In this document: piece by piece, positions 23,108 to 34,154 of the stretch
Numbering within the stretch: the first letter of the stretch is position 1
Layout of the letters: the number at the start of each line of letters is the position of its first letter
From: Dichetophora obliterata
Taxonomy: Eukaryota; Arthropoda; Insecta; Diptera; Sciomyzidae
DNA: 64,000 nucleotides
Assembly (NCBI GenBank): GCA_963920525.1
Contig: OY986437.1
Coordinates: forward strand, 54,607,830 to 54,671,829
Reading direction: 5' to 3'
The notes under the pieces: model-generated
What the model was told of the DNA's origin: nothing
Database searches by the model: none
What the model saw: only the letters and a program-made list of their open reading frames with translations
Translations under genes and position numbers: made by a program

Positions 23108-23820
23108 TACACAAAAGACTTGTTGGGCCTAGAAATAATTGTGCCACTCTTATTCGAAACGTACACATCTTATAATATAATTTTTAGTTATTATGAACAT
23201 AAACAGTTATGAAGTAGTTGTATTCTGAACTTTCTTTTTCGTATTAATCTAATATGTATTAAATAAAAATAAACACAAGTGTGCCGTCAGACAAATGGGA
23301 GAATCGAAACTATTTTTTAAAGATCATTTCATTGTATTTATAATAAAGAATAATAAAGTAAATAATTTTTAAATTAAACAACAACATAAAGTAAATTTAA
23401 AGCACAAGCTTAGACTTGTTCATCTACATTTTATTACATATGTTTTTATTTGTTATATTAAATTCAGTATCACATAGTATACGTATATTATAGATGAAAT
23501 ATCTTCAAGATATCTAGCCATGTTAAAAATCAATTTGGATTATGGCCCAGTGGGCAAACGCAGGGCTTTGCATCGCTACTAGTAGGCCTTCATATGAATT
23601 TTGTAGGTTTCTAGGCCTTCCGTTCACGCGACTCTGCGTGTTGAAAGAAAGTATTATAAACATTAACTTAAAATCAAATTTTACTCCTGACCTGAACCCA
23701 CGTACTCTCATGTGCTGGGTTCTCCGACATCTTATTCGTTCGTCTATCGCAGTTGTTAACAGATTTTCTTTCAAGTGTTCATCAATCACTTGAGTAATTA
23801 TAATTGGTTAATTTATGTAC

Positions 23821-24037
23821 ACAGATATGGCTCGCGATAAAATTTTAGATGGAAGCGAGTGCGGTGCTAATTATGTAAAAAAAAGAGTTCATTGTAGTAG
23901 TAGCACCACGTCCTTTGCGTGTCATCTCCACAGAGCTCACAAAATTGATGTTCCTGTGAAGCTGAAGAGAAATCAGAAGAAACTAAAAGAGACAGGATTC
24001 GTCTTGAAGTATACAAAAAAGTTGCATACATATGTAA
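23821..24037 (+). pseudogene. BED-zinc-finger-like fragment (hAT transposase or domesticated relative)
   Basis: An open frame reads MYTDMARDKILDGSECGANY, then VKKRVHCSSSTTSFACHL and HRAHKIDVPVK. The spacing of a cysteine-containing ECGANY, a TTS.xxHL block and H..xxHKI resembles a BED finger, common at the N-terminus of hAT transposases, but one expected cysteine of the first pair is not evident. The frame is interrupted at 24037 by a MITE that supplies the final apparent residues and the stop. Called as a transposase remnant with modest confidence. Confidence 0.4.
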
Positions 24038-24510
24038 GGCCTTTTCCACATGGAGAAATTGAAAACTAATGCAACTGCAACAAAAGTTGCTAACCAATGT
24101 ATTTATACCGAAACCTTCACATGAAACAACTTGTACTCAACAAGTTTTTAACGCATTCGCAACCAGTTCCATGCAACACGGCGTGCTGCAATTTGAATCG
24201 GCGATTTGTTACGTTTCCGATTTGTGTTGTGTGCTATGAAAATAATTAATCAGCTAATAAATATGAATTAAGTGCTGGAAGTGAAGAAATAACCTTTTTT
24301 ATCCTAAATTAATTTTTTATATCTATTTAACAAAGCTTCCATTAAATAAGTGTTTGTTTTGTTGTGAATTTTTCAATGTTGCGTTGCGACGTGACTTGCT
24401 CATCTGAAAGCGTAGGTTGCAGTTCAGTTTAAAATTGAAGTGTTTTGAAACTTTTTAAGCTGTTGCGTTGCAGTTGCATTAGTTTTCAATTTCTCCATGT
24501 GGAAAAGGCC
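24038..24510. mobile_element. 473-bp MITE with TAA target duplication
   Basis: GGCCTTTTCCACATGGAGAA at 24038 recurs inverted at the right end (to 24510); similarity extends at least 40 bp inward through aactaatgcaactgcaac. TAA flanks both sides (24035-24037, 24511-24513). The GGCC tip plus the TWA duplication suggests PIF/Harbinger. It inserted into the BED-finger-like fragment. Confidence 0.85.
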
Positions 24511-24671
24511 TAAGATGCAGATAGTCGCATTACCTTTCAAGTGATACCAATATTGACAAGCCGACTTAATTCGATTATGAACTCCGATTAACCGATTTTT
24601 TAATCGCGCTGAAAATAATAGAGAAGAAAATCGATGATTGACTTTTGATATTGACTACCCATCACTTAAGC

Positions 24672-24765
24672 AAGCATTCGGGGACGTAGGTTTGATACCC
24701 AGCACCGAACATTTTGTAAGTTGGAATTCGGGGACGTGAGTTCGATACCCAGCTGTTACAAAAAC
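24672..24765 (+). repeat. Two-copy tandem repeat resembling a tRNA T-arm
   Basis: attcggggacgtaggtttgatacccagc and attcggggacgtgagttcgatacccagc lie about 50 bp apart. Each contains a B-box-like GGTTTGATACCC or AGTTCGATACCC. No A box or cloverleaf is present; probably a duplicated SINE fragment. Confidence 0.45.
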
Positions 24766-25187
24766 ATGTTTCTTGTTCTTATTTTTTAAAATATAAATTT
24801 TTTTCTGTTCATATAAAATTTTTGTAAACATTTTTTAATTGAAATGATGTAAAAAAAATCAGAACCTTCAAAAGGTAAGCCTTAGAGAAGCACTCATCAA
24901 TACGGCGATTTTGGAAGGTATATTGACGCCTAAAATATAATTACTAGCATGGAATATGCATAGGTTTATATGCCATCAACGTTTATAAATCGTTAAATAA
25001 ATTCTTAACGCGGCATTTAACGTCAAATGGGGTCTGCCGTGGCTTTTTCTTTGGTTTAAAACTGAGCTAAACGACCAGACAAGGAAAGAAAATTAATACT
25101 TATTAGCTAATCAACAAGCAAATTAAGTGTGCCTACGTGGCGTAATAAGTAAGAATTTCGACTGGCGATCGAGAGGTAGAAAGTTCA

Positions 25188-25299
25188 GGGGCCGAATTAC
25201 AGCATCCGTGATCGAGAAAAATAACGAAGGGCACGACGAGACAAGTGCCTATCAATCTTGTACAATTTTGCTCGATCACGGATGCTGTAATTCGGCCCC
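25188..25299. mobile_element. 112-bp MITE with perfect 29-bp inverted repeats
   Basis: The left arm 25188-25216 begins GGGGCCGAATTACAGCATCC and the right arm 25271-25299 is its exact complement. Identity over all 29 bp implies a recent insertion. Frames on both strands across it are palindromic mirror images and not genes. Flanking bases give no 3-bp duplication. Confidence 0.75.
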
Positions 25300-25441
25300 A
25301 GATCACGACAGCGCACAGTGAATCGTGTAGAACACGCTTGCTGGACAAAATAGTTTTCTCACTTTGAGAAAATAACTGTATAAGTTGATGAGTAATGATC
25401 TAAAGAGATGGTATTAAGAATTTTTTGTCATTGGAAATTAA

Positions 25442-25580
25442 CTGCACGTTTATGTAAAACGAAACGAACGCTGAACGTGGGCGAGACACGGTAAGCAATA
25501 CATTTTTCCATATCAACAAATATTGTTGCTCGTTTCTTTCACGACGTTCAGTCATCGTTTCGTTTTACATAAACATGCAG
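25442..25580. mobile_element. 139-bp hairpin MITE with TAA target duplication (CTGCA family, copy 3)
   Basis: CTGCACGTTTATGTAAAACG and its inverted partner ending in CATGCAG enclose gaaacgaacgctgaacgt arms. TAA occurs at 25439-25441 and 25581-25583. It is in reverse orientation relative to the copy at 13082-13221, with which it shares gaaagaaac(a/g)agcaacaa. Confidence 0.82.
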
Positions 25581-25904
25581 TAAGTATTGAGTAATAAGCA
25601 GTGTAAAACAGGTACTTAGTTTTAATAATTTTATTTTAATTATCTGTTGAAATTAGCGCAGTTTTTACGACGCAAATGTATTTTTCTACAATATATTTTT
25701 TTTAAATGTTTGCAATGGAATTTCAAGTGGAAGGAATGATATATATATATGTCTATATATATAAAACAAAGTAGGGTTTGTTACACCATTTATAACTCAA
25801 GAACGGCTGGACCAATTTTAATTATCTTTTATTTGTTAGATTTGTGTTCATTCCGAATAGCTATAACTATTAAACTTCCGAATAACTATTAAAATATCGG
25901 AAAA

Positions 25905-26640
25905 TCTCAGGGGGCGTGGCACCTCCTATACAAATCAAATCTTCTATATCGAATAGCTTTGGAATAATAGGTCGCACAGCAACGGAATTCGGTATTCGAT
26001 CTTAATTTTCACTTGCCGTTCTACTGGTAAAATTTTATGGGCGTTGGACGAAGGGCGTGGCACTTTTTCAGCAGCCCAAATTTTCAGCATAACTTTCAAG
26101 CTATAAGTTACACATTAATGAAACTCGGTTAGAACTTACAATTTTTAGTCCTGTCTTTCGACAGGCGAAATTGAGCAAGTATAGACCAAAGGGGTGTGGC
26201 ACCGCCCATACAATTCAAACTTATGATATCGAATAGCTTTGGAACTAAATGCCATATAATAACGAAATTCAGTATGGAGCTGCCACTTGGTGATTTCCTT
26301 CTACTGGAAAACTGGAATGGGCTTTGGAAAAGGGGGTGTGGCTCCGCCCATACACTGTAAATTTTTGATATCAGATAGCTTTGGAACTAAATGTCGTATA
26401 ACAACGAAATTCAGTATGGAATTACTATTGGGTGATATCCGTCTACTAGAAAACTGAGACGGTCATTGAACAATGGGGTGTGGCTCCGCCCATACAAGCC
26501 AAATTTTTTATATCGAATAGCTTTGGAAATAAATATCATATAACAATGAAATTCAACATGGAGTTACTTATTAGTCAGGCATTTCTTCTGGAAAACTGGC
26601 AGGTGCATTGGAAACTTGGCGTGCCCACTCAAGCTAAATT
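25905..26640 (+). repeat. Tandem array, ~125-bp unit (ggggtgtggcaccgcccatac)
   Basis: At least five units, each with a gggg(c/t)gtggc(a/t)ccgcccatac-like core, then a stretch ending tcgaatagctttgga, then a tataacaacgaaattcagtatgga-like segment. Unit boundaries near 25911, 26065, 26189, 26332 and 26475. A partial relative lies at 41935-42320, interrupted by a MITE. Confidence 0.8.
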
Positions 26641-26854
26641 CAATTCAATATACTTTACTGCAAAAACTTACTTTTTTCTGGCATTTAATAACTAAATTCA
26701 AATCTTCTAAACGAATAAAATTAATTTTTAAGTTTAAAACCGAAGCTTTTGCATCTGAAAGAGATTTTTATCTTCATTACATTTTGGTAAAGTTGGTTTG
26801 TTGCATTTTCCCTAAAATAAAAAAAAATTAAAAAAAAATCATTTGTTCCACTCA

Positions 26855-26930
26855 TTGTGGGAATCGATCCCACTACCTCATGGCTTCAAAACTGATGGCT
26901 GAGCCGACTGAGCTATCGAAAGTATTGTTG
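26855..26930 (-). repeat. tRNA-like SINE head
   Basis: On the minus strand, TAGCTCAGTCGG (A box) and GGGATCGATTCCC (B-box region) are correctly spaced, and a T-arm TGGGATCGATTCCCA is intact. The anticodon stem and acceptor stem do not pair well, so this is a tRNA-derived repeat or a decayed tRNA. Confidence 0.5.
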
Positions 26931-27533
26931 TAAGTTATTCAAGTTGGAATGTACTAAAATAATTTCCTAATAGAATTTTCTATAAAGTTAAATGACAGTG
27001 AAATGACAATGACAGCAGTGTACTATATTTTTCTTAGACACAAACCAATCGTATTTGTCATATGCATATATATTTAAAAAAAATCATTTTCTGTTTGTTT
27101 GACCAGAATACAAATCTTAACGGCTGGACGGATTTAACTCAAATTTGACTCACATTTTACTTGAAACTTAGATTATGCTTTGGCTTAATTAGTTTTGGCC
27201 AGGCCTCTTCCATCCTTTTACAAGTAAGGGAAATCAACCAACAAGCATACTTTTTTTAGCGAAAAGCTTCGTTTAATTAATTTAAAAAATTCTGTTATTT
27301 TGACATCAAAAAATTCACATATCTTGAAGATTTCCCAAATTTTTAGTACAACGTCTTTTTCTAATAACGCCGTTTTCTTAGAATGACAAAAAACCATTTT
27401 GCATATTTCCATACGCTTTACGTCAAAAGCTTATTTTTTTCTGGCAAAAAATCTGTGTCCTTTGAACGAATAAAACCTAAATATCAAAATTTTACGTTTT
27501 TTCCCCCGAGTAACACCGGGTATATCAGCTAGT

Positions 27534-30095
27534 ATCTTACTAAAAACAAGTGTGAAAATGGATACATATTTTGGAAATTTTCAAAACTGTCAGAAGCTCT
27601 AGTTCTGCACTATTAGTTTTTATTTTTAAACTTCCAGAAGGTAGGACTTATTTGACACCGCCTGACACCGTGCTGATTTTTCAGTATATGTTGAATATGT
27701 GTTGAAACTGATTTGTGTTTTCGCGCACGCTCGCTTCTATTTAATTTCCTTTTTTTTATAGTACTACACATTCTCCATCACTAAATCGGAATTGTGTGAA
27801 ATGTGATACAAATTTTCGACAGCGAAAATCTATTTAAGTTCGCCGAATCAAAATGTTGTATTGTCGATGCTAGGTCGATGATAAGGATGATTAGAAGTCT
27901 AAGATCCATTAAAAATTAACTCAAGTTTTTCTAGCAAAATACTAATAAAGTCGCGCGCTTGTGGGAACAGGAAGGAACGTTCGCAAAAAAAAAATTTCCC
28001 AACTATTGATGGAAGAATTAATCTGTATTGTTTGAAAAAGTTTTTGTTTTTATTTTATGAGCTTGATTTTAATTTTGTAAAGTGTTACAGAAAAAATAAA
28101 TTTTTACTGAATTGGTTTTTTTTTTTTTGTTAACAATTTGTGTAACAATATTTTATATTGTAAACGGACAAAATATGTTAAGGAAGGTTTTAGGCAAACA
28201 ATTTTTTTAAAATAAATTTTGTTTTAATTGATTATTATTCCAGAATATGGGCATTTCCATGGTGTCGCACGGGACAGTCGTACGCAGTTAAATTGAAAAA
28301 AAAGTAGTAATAACACGGATTTATATTTTGATAATGGTCTTAACTTATAACTCATAGTAAGCTCTATAAGTGGTGCTAAGGTTGATTATCGGTAATTTTT
28401 CCTTTTAAAAATAATTGCCAAAAACAACGGGGTTCGCACGGGACAAAAACGGAAGTTTTTTTCGAGGACAACAACTCAAGCGCCGAATTCAGCGAAGTCT
28501 GAAGGAATATTTCAAAGAGTTTATTTTATAGATATTGTGCATTGGAGCTTCTTTTAAATTGCTTTTATTTTACCCAATAATATTTAACACTTATTTTTTA
28601 ATTTAATATTAAGCTCGGTCGCACGGGACAGTTTTTTCCATTGCAATTTAATTGGGTAATTAAGTAATTAGGTAGTTAAGTAATTATGTAATTAGGTAAT
28701 TAAAAACAAATTCAATATATTTTCCTTTAATTGCATCAACCATTTTTTCATTATCTTTAGCCAATGCCTTCCATTTTTAATAAAACAAAAATGTTTATGA
28801 AACATTTACTAAACACTTACGAAAAAGAAAAACTACATTTGTGAAACAGTGCAGACGATGTGATCATCATGGTTAATAATTTTATGTACAAATTGCTTAA
28901 ATTAATAAAATTAAAATGTTTCTCTTAGATAATATCATAAAATAATAAGTTTTTAATAAGTTTTAATTTTTTGGTCACGGTAGACTTTCCTGTGGAAATA
29001 CCCATATGTATACTATTTAAGAATATTTAAAAAAAAAATATCAAATCAATCCCGCTTATAGTGCAGATTCTGCGGTTTGGCCCTTAAAATCCAGTGCGCC
29101 AGAGTTCCTTTAACTAACCAGAGTCTCTGTAAACGCATTTTTCTCGAAACAAACTTATCGGCCAATTTTAATTTACTTTTTTTAATCTGTTTAAAATGTA
29201 ATTCTTCACATCTTTTACCAAAATCTTTGTAAAATTGTTCTAGTTCTTACACGCAACAATATGGTAAAAAATAACGTATATTTTTGGACTTTTTTCAATG
29301 CTGTATAATTTTCTTAATTTTCCATATTTTTATTAAATTTTGGTAAAAAATATGCATTGAAGAAAGAGTCCATTTTCGAATGCATTTTTCTTTTTTTGCT
29401 GACGATCTGGAGCCGAGCTATGATGTGGCCCAATATTCACTTTTTTTAACCACACCAACTTCAGCGCCATTTTTATAAATAAAAAATATGTAAAAAAAAT
29501 TTAAACATTTGTATTACACTGATGATGTAAAATTAACATGCAAATAAAATTTTTAGCATAGATAATTAACTTTTTAAAAAACATCTTCTCAAGCATACCT
29601 TAATTTAAACCGCATGTGCCTAAAACCTCCCCAAACAATCACGCTTACTCATATTTATCGCAAATTAAGATAGTTTTATAGCTACCGCTTTGATGACCAA
29701 AAGTTTTACATATAGAAATAACCATATCAAACAGGGGCACGGTAGGCACAGATGTCATACAAAGCACACATTAAGTGTGGAAGGTATCTAAGTTTAGGAT
29801 TTTTTAACTAAAATGAACTAAAATTTTTAAACATTAAAATAATCGTTATGCATGTAGCAATGAAAAAATTTTAGAAAATAATTTAGTCCAGCTAGCATGT
29901 TCTACACGATTTACTGTGCAGCGGCGATATTTTTGCAATTACAATTTTGTTGCTTGAATAGACGTACACAAAAAGCAACAAAGTTCTAAGAAAGACATGT
30001 GGCAAAAATCTATATATTTGAAATTTTTATGGAAGCAAATCAACAGAACGAGCAAAAAGTTTCGCTTCAAAATCAACTTATATTTATAAGTCTAA
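27534..30095. other. Intergenic stretch, no gene seen
   Basis: AT-rich. Contains three gtcgcacgggaca-type motifs (28266, about 28435, about 28619), with a variant at about 19411. A pair of loosely inverted segments near 28245 (gaatatgggcatttcca) and 28995 (tggaaatacccatatg) could mark the ends of an old element. Nothing codes. Confidence 0.45.
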
Positions 30096-30397
30096 GGGCC
30101 GCTTTCTCAATGTCCGGTTAGTCAAGCTCTTAACCAGGAGTTAGCTAACCATATGATAGCTAAAAAATAGTTTTGATTTCCCCAAGTACTGGTTAAGCAA
30201 CCGTCGGTTTTATTGTAATTTTGTAATCTTGTCAGCTGTTCCTTCCATTAGCAGCTTACCGAAACCACAACTTGTCGTTAACTTAATCAGCACTTAACTG
30301 ACAGCTAAGCCTTAACCGAACATTGAAAAAGAGCTTTTTTGCTAACTGCTGGTTAAAGTTCTGATTAGTGCTTAACCGAACATTGAGAAAGCGGCCC
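30096..30397. mobile_element. 302-bp MITE with TAA target duplication
   Basis: GGGCCGCTTTCTCAATGT at 30096 and ACATTGAGAAAGCGGCCC ending at 30397 are perfect inverted repeats. TAA at 30093-30095 and 30398-30400. Subterminal ggttaag/cttaacc words repeat inside. PIF/Harbinger-like by tip and target. Confidence 0.85.
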
Positions 30398-30540
30398 TAA
30401 AATATTTTTATATTTTACGCCATTAAAGGCAACAAAAGTATTTACTTTATTTGTATTGTATTTATTTATAATCTGCAAGCCAATAAAGGCGAAAACGATA
30501 ACATACAAATTTATTATTTGTTTCAATGGCATAAAGATGA

Positions 30541-30950
30541 TCAGCCCTATCGCGACTTATTTTTAACGTGGAATTGGAAAAGGGAGTTTTCATTTTTAGG
30601 ATAAAGTTCAAGAACACTTGGAAAATTTTTAATGCAAATTTGTTTATCAACCATTTGCCTTATTCTTGTTGTCACCTCACCTATGTGAGAGTTCTCACAC
30701 TCGTGTCTCGTCACTAGAAATCTGGTATTCTTGTTGTCAAGTGACGTGAGTTCACAAACTATGTCGGTGTTCACAAACTCACGTCACATGACAACAAGAA
30801 TACCAGATTTCTAGTGACGAGACACGTGTGTGAGAACTCTCCCATAGGTGAGGTGACAACAAGAATAAGGGCAACCGTTCTTGAACTTTATCTTAAAAAT
30901 AAAAACTCCCTTTTCCAATTCCGAGTGAAAACAAGTCGCGACAGGGCTGA
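30541..30950. mobile_element. 410-bp foldback with ~190-bp arms
   Basis: TCAGCCCTATCGCGACTT (left) and AAGTCGCGACAGGGCTGA (right) start arms that pair through ggaattggaaaagggagttt, caccTCACCTAtg, cgtgtctcgtcactagaaat and ggtattcttgttgtca. The left arm has about 40 extra bases (aatttttaatgcaaatttg...) missing on the right. Relatives occur at about 20385-20540 and 58255-58575. Confidence 0.8.
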
Positions 30951-31347
30951 ATGACAGTGACTAAAATTAAGTAAACTTAAAAATTCAATGCAAGTTTTAA
31001 ACTGCTGTATTTAAAATAACATTTTTTTTTTGTAATAATAAAAACTAAGAACCTGAAAAATTTTGTGTCTTTTTCAATTAAAAAGTTTTTGATTTCATAT
31101 AACGATACATTCTTTTGACAACATTCAGTGTGAAACACTAATTTTTGTACCATCGGGTAGCACTTGAAGTTTACCTATTTTGCCTGGGAATAAAAAATAA
31201 TGAGTTACAAAAATTATACAAAAAAACAATTCAGTAATAGAAAACAAGATAGACCATATTGTTATATAATGAAATAAAAAAATCTCAAAAAAAAAACCTA
31301 CAAACATTCAAAATGTAATAAGAATTAAGAGTAAAGTGATTTTTTTA

Positions 31348-32290
31348 TGCCCCTATCACCGTCTGCGAATCGAACAAAAATTAAGTCGAATTCGCCAAGT
31401 TGGTATCACCGTCGGCGAATGTTTAAATTTAATTCGACTGTAACGTCAAAAACAGGCGAATGAAAAAACTTCGTGGTATCACTGTTCGCGAATTTCGCAG
31501 GTGTCATTTGACTTAGAGCCTGAACAGAATCAAAAATCGTTGCGACCGACGATTGAAATAGCATAGATTCTAAGTCTGCGATTTATCGTTGCAGAAAACG
31601 AGCTGCGTATTTTGCATGTATTTTCCAACAACAACGAATCATCGATCGCAACGATTTTTGATTCTGTTCAGGCTCTTAAGCGTCAAAAACAGACGAATTA
31701 AAATATTTGGTGACAAGCCGGCGAATGCGTTTGATTTCTTTTTATTTTGCACATAAAAATGGAAAATAATAGAAAAAGGTAAGTAAATTGCATTGTTTGT
31801 ATTTTTTTGTGGTTTGTTTTTGATTTTAAGCAATTTGTTATTTATTTTTAGTATGAAAAAACCATAAAATGGTCCAGCTTAAGACTGCATGTAGTCTTCA
31901 ATATTCTGCAATACAAAGACAAAGGCTTCCTTAAAACTTAAAGAGATTTTAAATATTTCACTGAAGTCAGGAATCTCTAGCGGATTGGATTTATACCTAA
32001 TACTGCGTCGTTATCTACACAAAGTTTGTGTTTCCTCAGTTTCTCCAAAGAATAGCTGTGCTGCTTAACATTTTGGTATATTTAAAATAAAAACTTTATT
32101 ATGCATTTGTATTTGTCGCGGCTTAATTGAAATTTGAGGTTTGACGTTTCTACGCGATTTTTATGTTTTCTGCTTTGGAAGCACCGTATCTGAGGCGAAT
32201 AAGTAGGTTCGCAAACAGTGATACCACAAAAAGAAAAATTCGCCAAATGATTCGAGTGAAGCATTCGATTCGCGGACGGTGATAGGGGCA
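31348..32290. mobile_element. 943-bp MITE with TTA target duplication
   Basis: TGCCCCTATCACCGTC at 31348 and GACGGTGATAGGGGCA ending at 32290 are perfect inverted repeats. TTA at 31345-31347 and 32291-32293. Subterminal words such as gcgaat and tatcaccgt recur. No transposase. A second element is nested at 31516-31675. Confidence 0.85.
31516..31675. mobile_element. 160-bp MITE nested in the 943-bp MITE, TTA duplication
   Basis: GAGCCTGAACAGAATCAAAA at 31516 is inverted at the right end (to 31675); the match runs to about 29 bp (through atcgttgcga). TTA at 31513-31515 and 31676-31678. Removing it and one TTA rejoins the host element's atttgact and agcgtcaaaaacag, so it is the younger insertion. 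Confidence 0.85.
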
Positions 32291-32899
32291 TTAGTCAGTA
32301 AAAATGCGACACTATCACTAACTGTCTTTGTGTCATTGGAAGCTTTTCCTTATTAAAAAAAAAAATACAATGAGAAACTAGTTTTAAATACACTTATCTA
32401 AAATCTTTATTCATAAGCTATCCTATTGCATGATCGTAGAGCTATGCAAAAATATTGTGACTCCGAGTGCATAAGGTTAATACTTCGTTACCCCGACTTA
32501 ACTTGATTTTTCATTTCTTCATAAAAAAGATTAGTTTGATGCAATTTCTTTGCGGATGATCCTCCACATCCCCATATAGTTCCAGTGAACGCTCTTGAGG
32601 TTTTATATATCATATTATGTAAATTATTTTTGACTAAAAAATATCAATAGTGCAGCACTCTAGTTCAATGTGTTTTTATGTAGAATTTAATGTTGTGCCG
32701 CTGTTTTATTGACTGGTACACAAGCAATCACGAAAAATGGTTAATGCTTGGGTTTTTTAGCTGAAAAATATATTTTAGTTGCGTAGACTAGAGAGTGAAT
32801 TAATTCTAATTGAGTGGTATATAAAGACAGATTTTGTTTGAGACACGATTAGATTTACCAAAAAAATAAAACTAGAATAAATTTCACAATATCTTTTTG

Positions 32900-34055
32900 T
32901 TTTATTTTCTTATATATTGTTATTAATTTATAATTTAAGATTAGCTTGTAATAATTCTTTAAAGAAATAAAAAAATTTAGTTTATGTATAATTGTAAGTT
33001 AATTCATTTAGATTTGTAAACAACGTTTAATATGTAAGTGTGTATGTGTGTGTGTATTAAATATGTATGATAAACAAAAACAAGTGATTGCAATAAATAA
33101 TCATGCACAATTTTCATGTAAGTAATCGCGCAAACGAACTCTTCTGTGAACCCGTGAGTATGTGCGCCAACTGCAAATAACAGCGGTGAGACCAAAGATA
33201 AAGCTAAGCTTTCCAAATACAATGCGCATGAGTGCGATTTTACAATTTTAAAAAACGAGTAATATTTAGAAAACTTGGCTGGGTGTGTTTTAAAAATTGG
33301 ACTCTCCAATGTGTATGTGTGTGTGTGTGTTTAAATGTAAGTCTACAAATTGCAAAACACAGCTTCAAATAAAAATTGTTCAATATGAATTTATTTACTG
33401 CTATATTTATGTTTGTTTATTTTTTGTTTACAAGCTACGCATGTGTCGCACGTACCAATATGTTATGCTTTACTTTGCAAATGTAATTCTTTAAGTATTT
33501 TTTTTTTCACTTTTTCTTTAGAAATTGTTTCTCCAAACTCATGTTTTTGTTTTCTTTGTGTTATATATATATATACGAAATATTTATTTATTAAATTTTT
33601 GTGTTTTTGGATTTTCGTGTTGTTTGTATTTTATTTAAATATTAATGTTATTATTATAATTATACATATAAGATAGTTTGAACCGAATATAATATTTATT
33701 TCGTATTTCGCTTCCTTTCTTTCTCTCTTCATCTGCACTTCTTCCGTTCGTTCTTATCTCTGTTTAACGTAATGTATAATTGTTGCATATTTTTTCCAAT
33801 GTGATTTAATATTTAAAATATGACGGATGAGTGGTGGTGGGGGATTTGATTGGGAGCATTTTTTTTTTTTTGGGTTGAGGGTACTTGTATGTGTATGTAT
33901 ATCTATGTAAATGTATGTATATTTTTTGTATAGATGTGGACAAGCATTAAATAATTTGTTTGGTATTTTGTGAGCGTCGTGCCGCCACTTGAGTTGAACT
34001 GTATAAAAGTAACGTGAGGCAACAACTTCGCTGCTCTTTTCCTGCTGTGCTGCAT
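32900..34055 (-). other. lig: 3' untranslated region of lig (inferred)
   Basis: Sequence downstream of the lig stop on the minus strand. A TTTATT at 32901-32906 (AATAAA on the minus strand) is a plausible distal polyadenylation signal. The region holds GT/CA dinucleotide runs at about 33038-33057 and 33306-33331 and no coding content; the short frames here are not genes. Confidence 0.4.
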
Positions 34056-34154
34056 TTAATTTTGTCCAGTCCAATATGAGGGTGAATAACCCTGCTTGGT
34101 TGCCGATTTAGACTGACTGCTTGTCTGTTGACGTTGACCAGTGCTGTTCGAGTC
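34056..34154 (-). CDS. lig: lig terminal exon
   Basis: 32 codons plus [23 protein letters not shown] then [12 protein letters not shown]. Acceptor attacag. The ending matches what I recall of the Lig C-terminus. Confidence 0.9.
   Translation of the reverse strand, partial: DSNSTGQRQQTSSQSKSATKQGYSPSYWTGQN

Larger units (their letters stand above)
25752..27533. mobile_element. Possible Helitron-like element with internal tandem repeats
   Basis: It starts TCTATATATATAAAAC and ends caccgggtatatcagCTAGT, consistent with the TC...CTRRT ends of Helitrons. The words aacggctggacc (25803) and aacggctggacgg (27120) occur at both ends. The target bases do not fit the usual A|T insertion (G before TC, A after CTAGT), so the ends may be wrong. 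No Rep/helicase frame is present. A tRNA-like stretch lies within at 26855-26930. Confidence 0.35.

Noticed and set aside
25127..25348. Two similar-looking proteins on opposite strands
   Set aside because: They share residues only because the 29-bp inverted repeats read alike on both strands.
33297..33676. Cysteine/phenylalanine-rich short frames
   Set aside because: They fall over GT repeats and T-rich DNA in the presumed lig 3' untranslated region.
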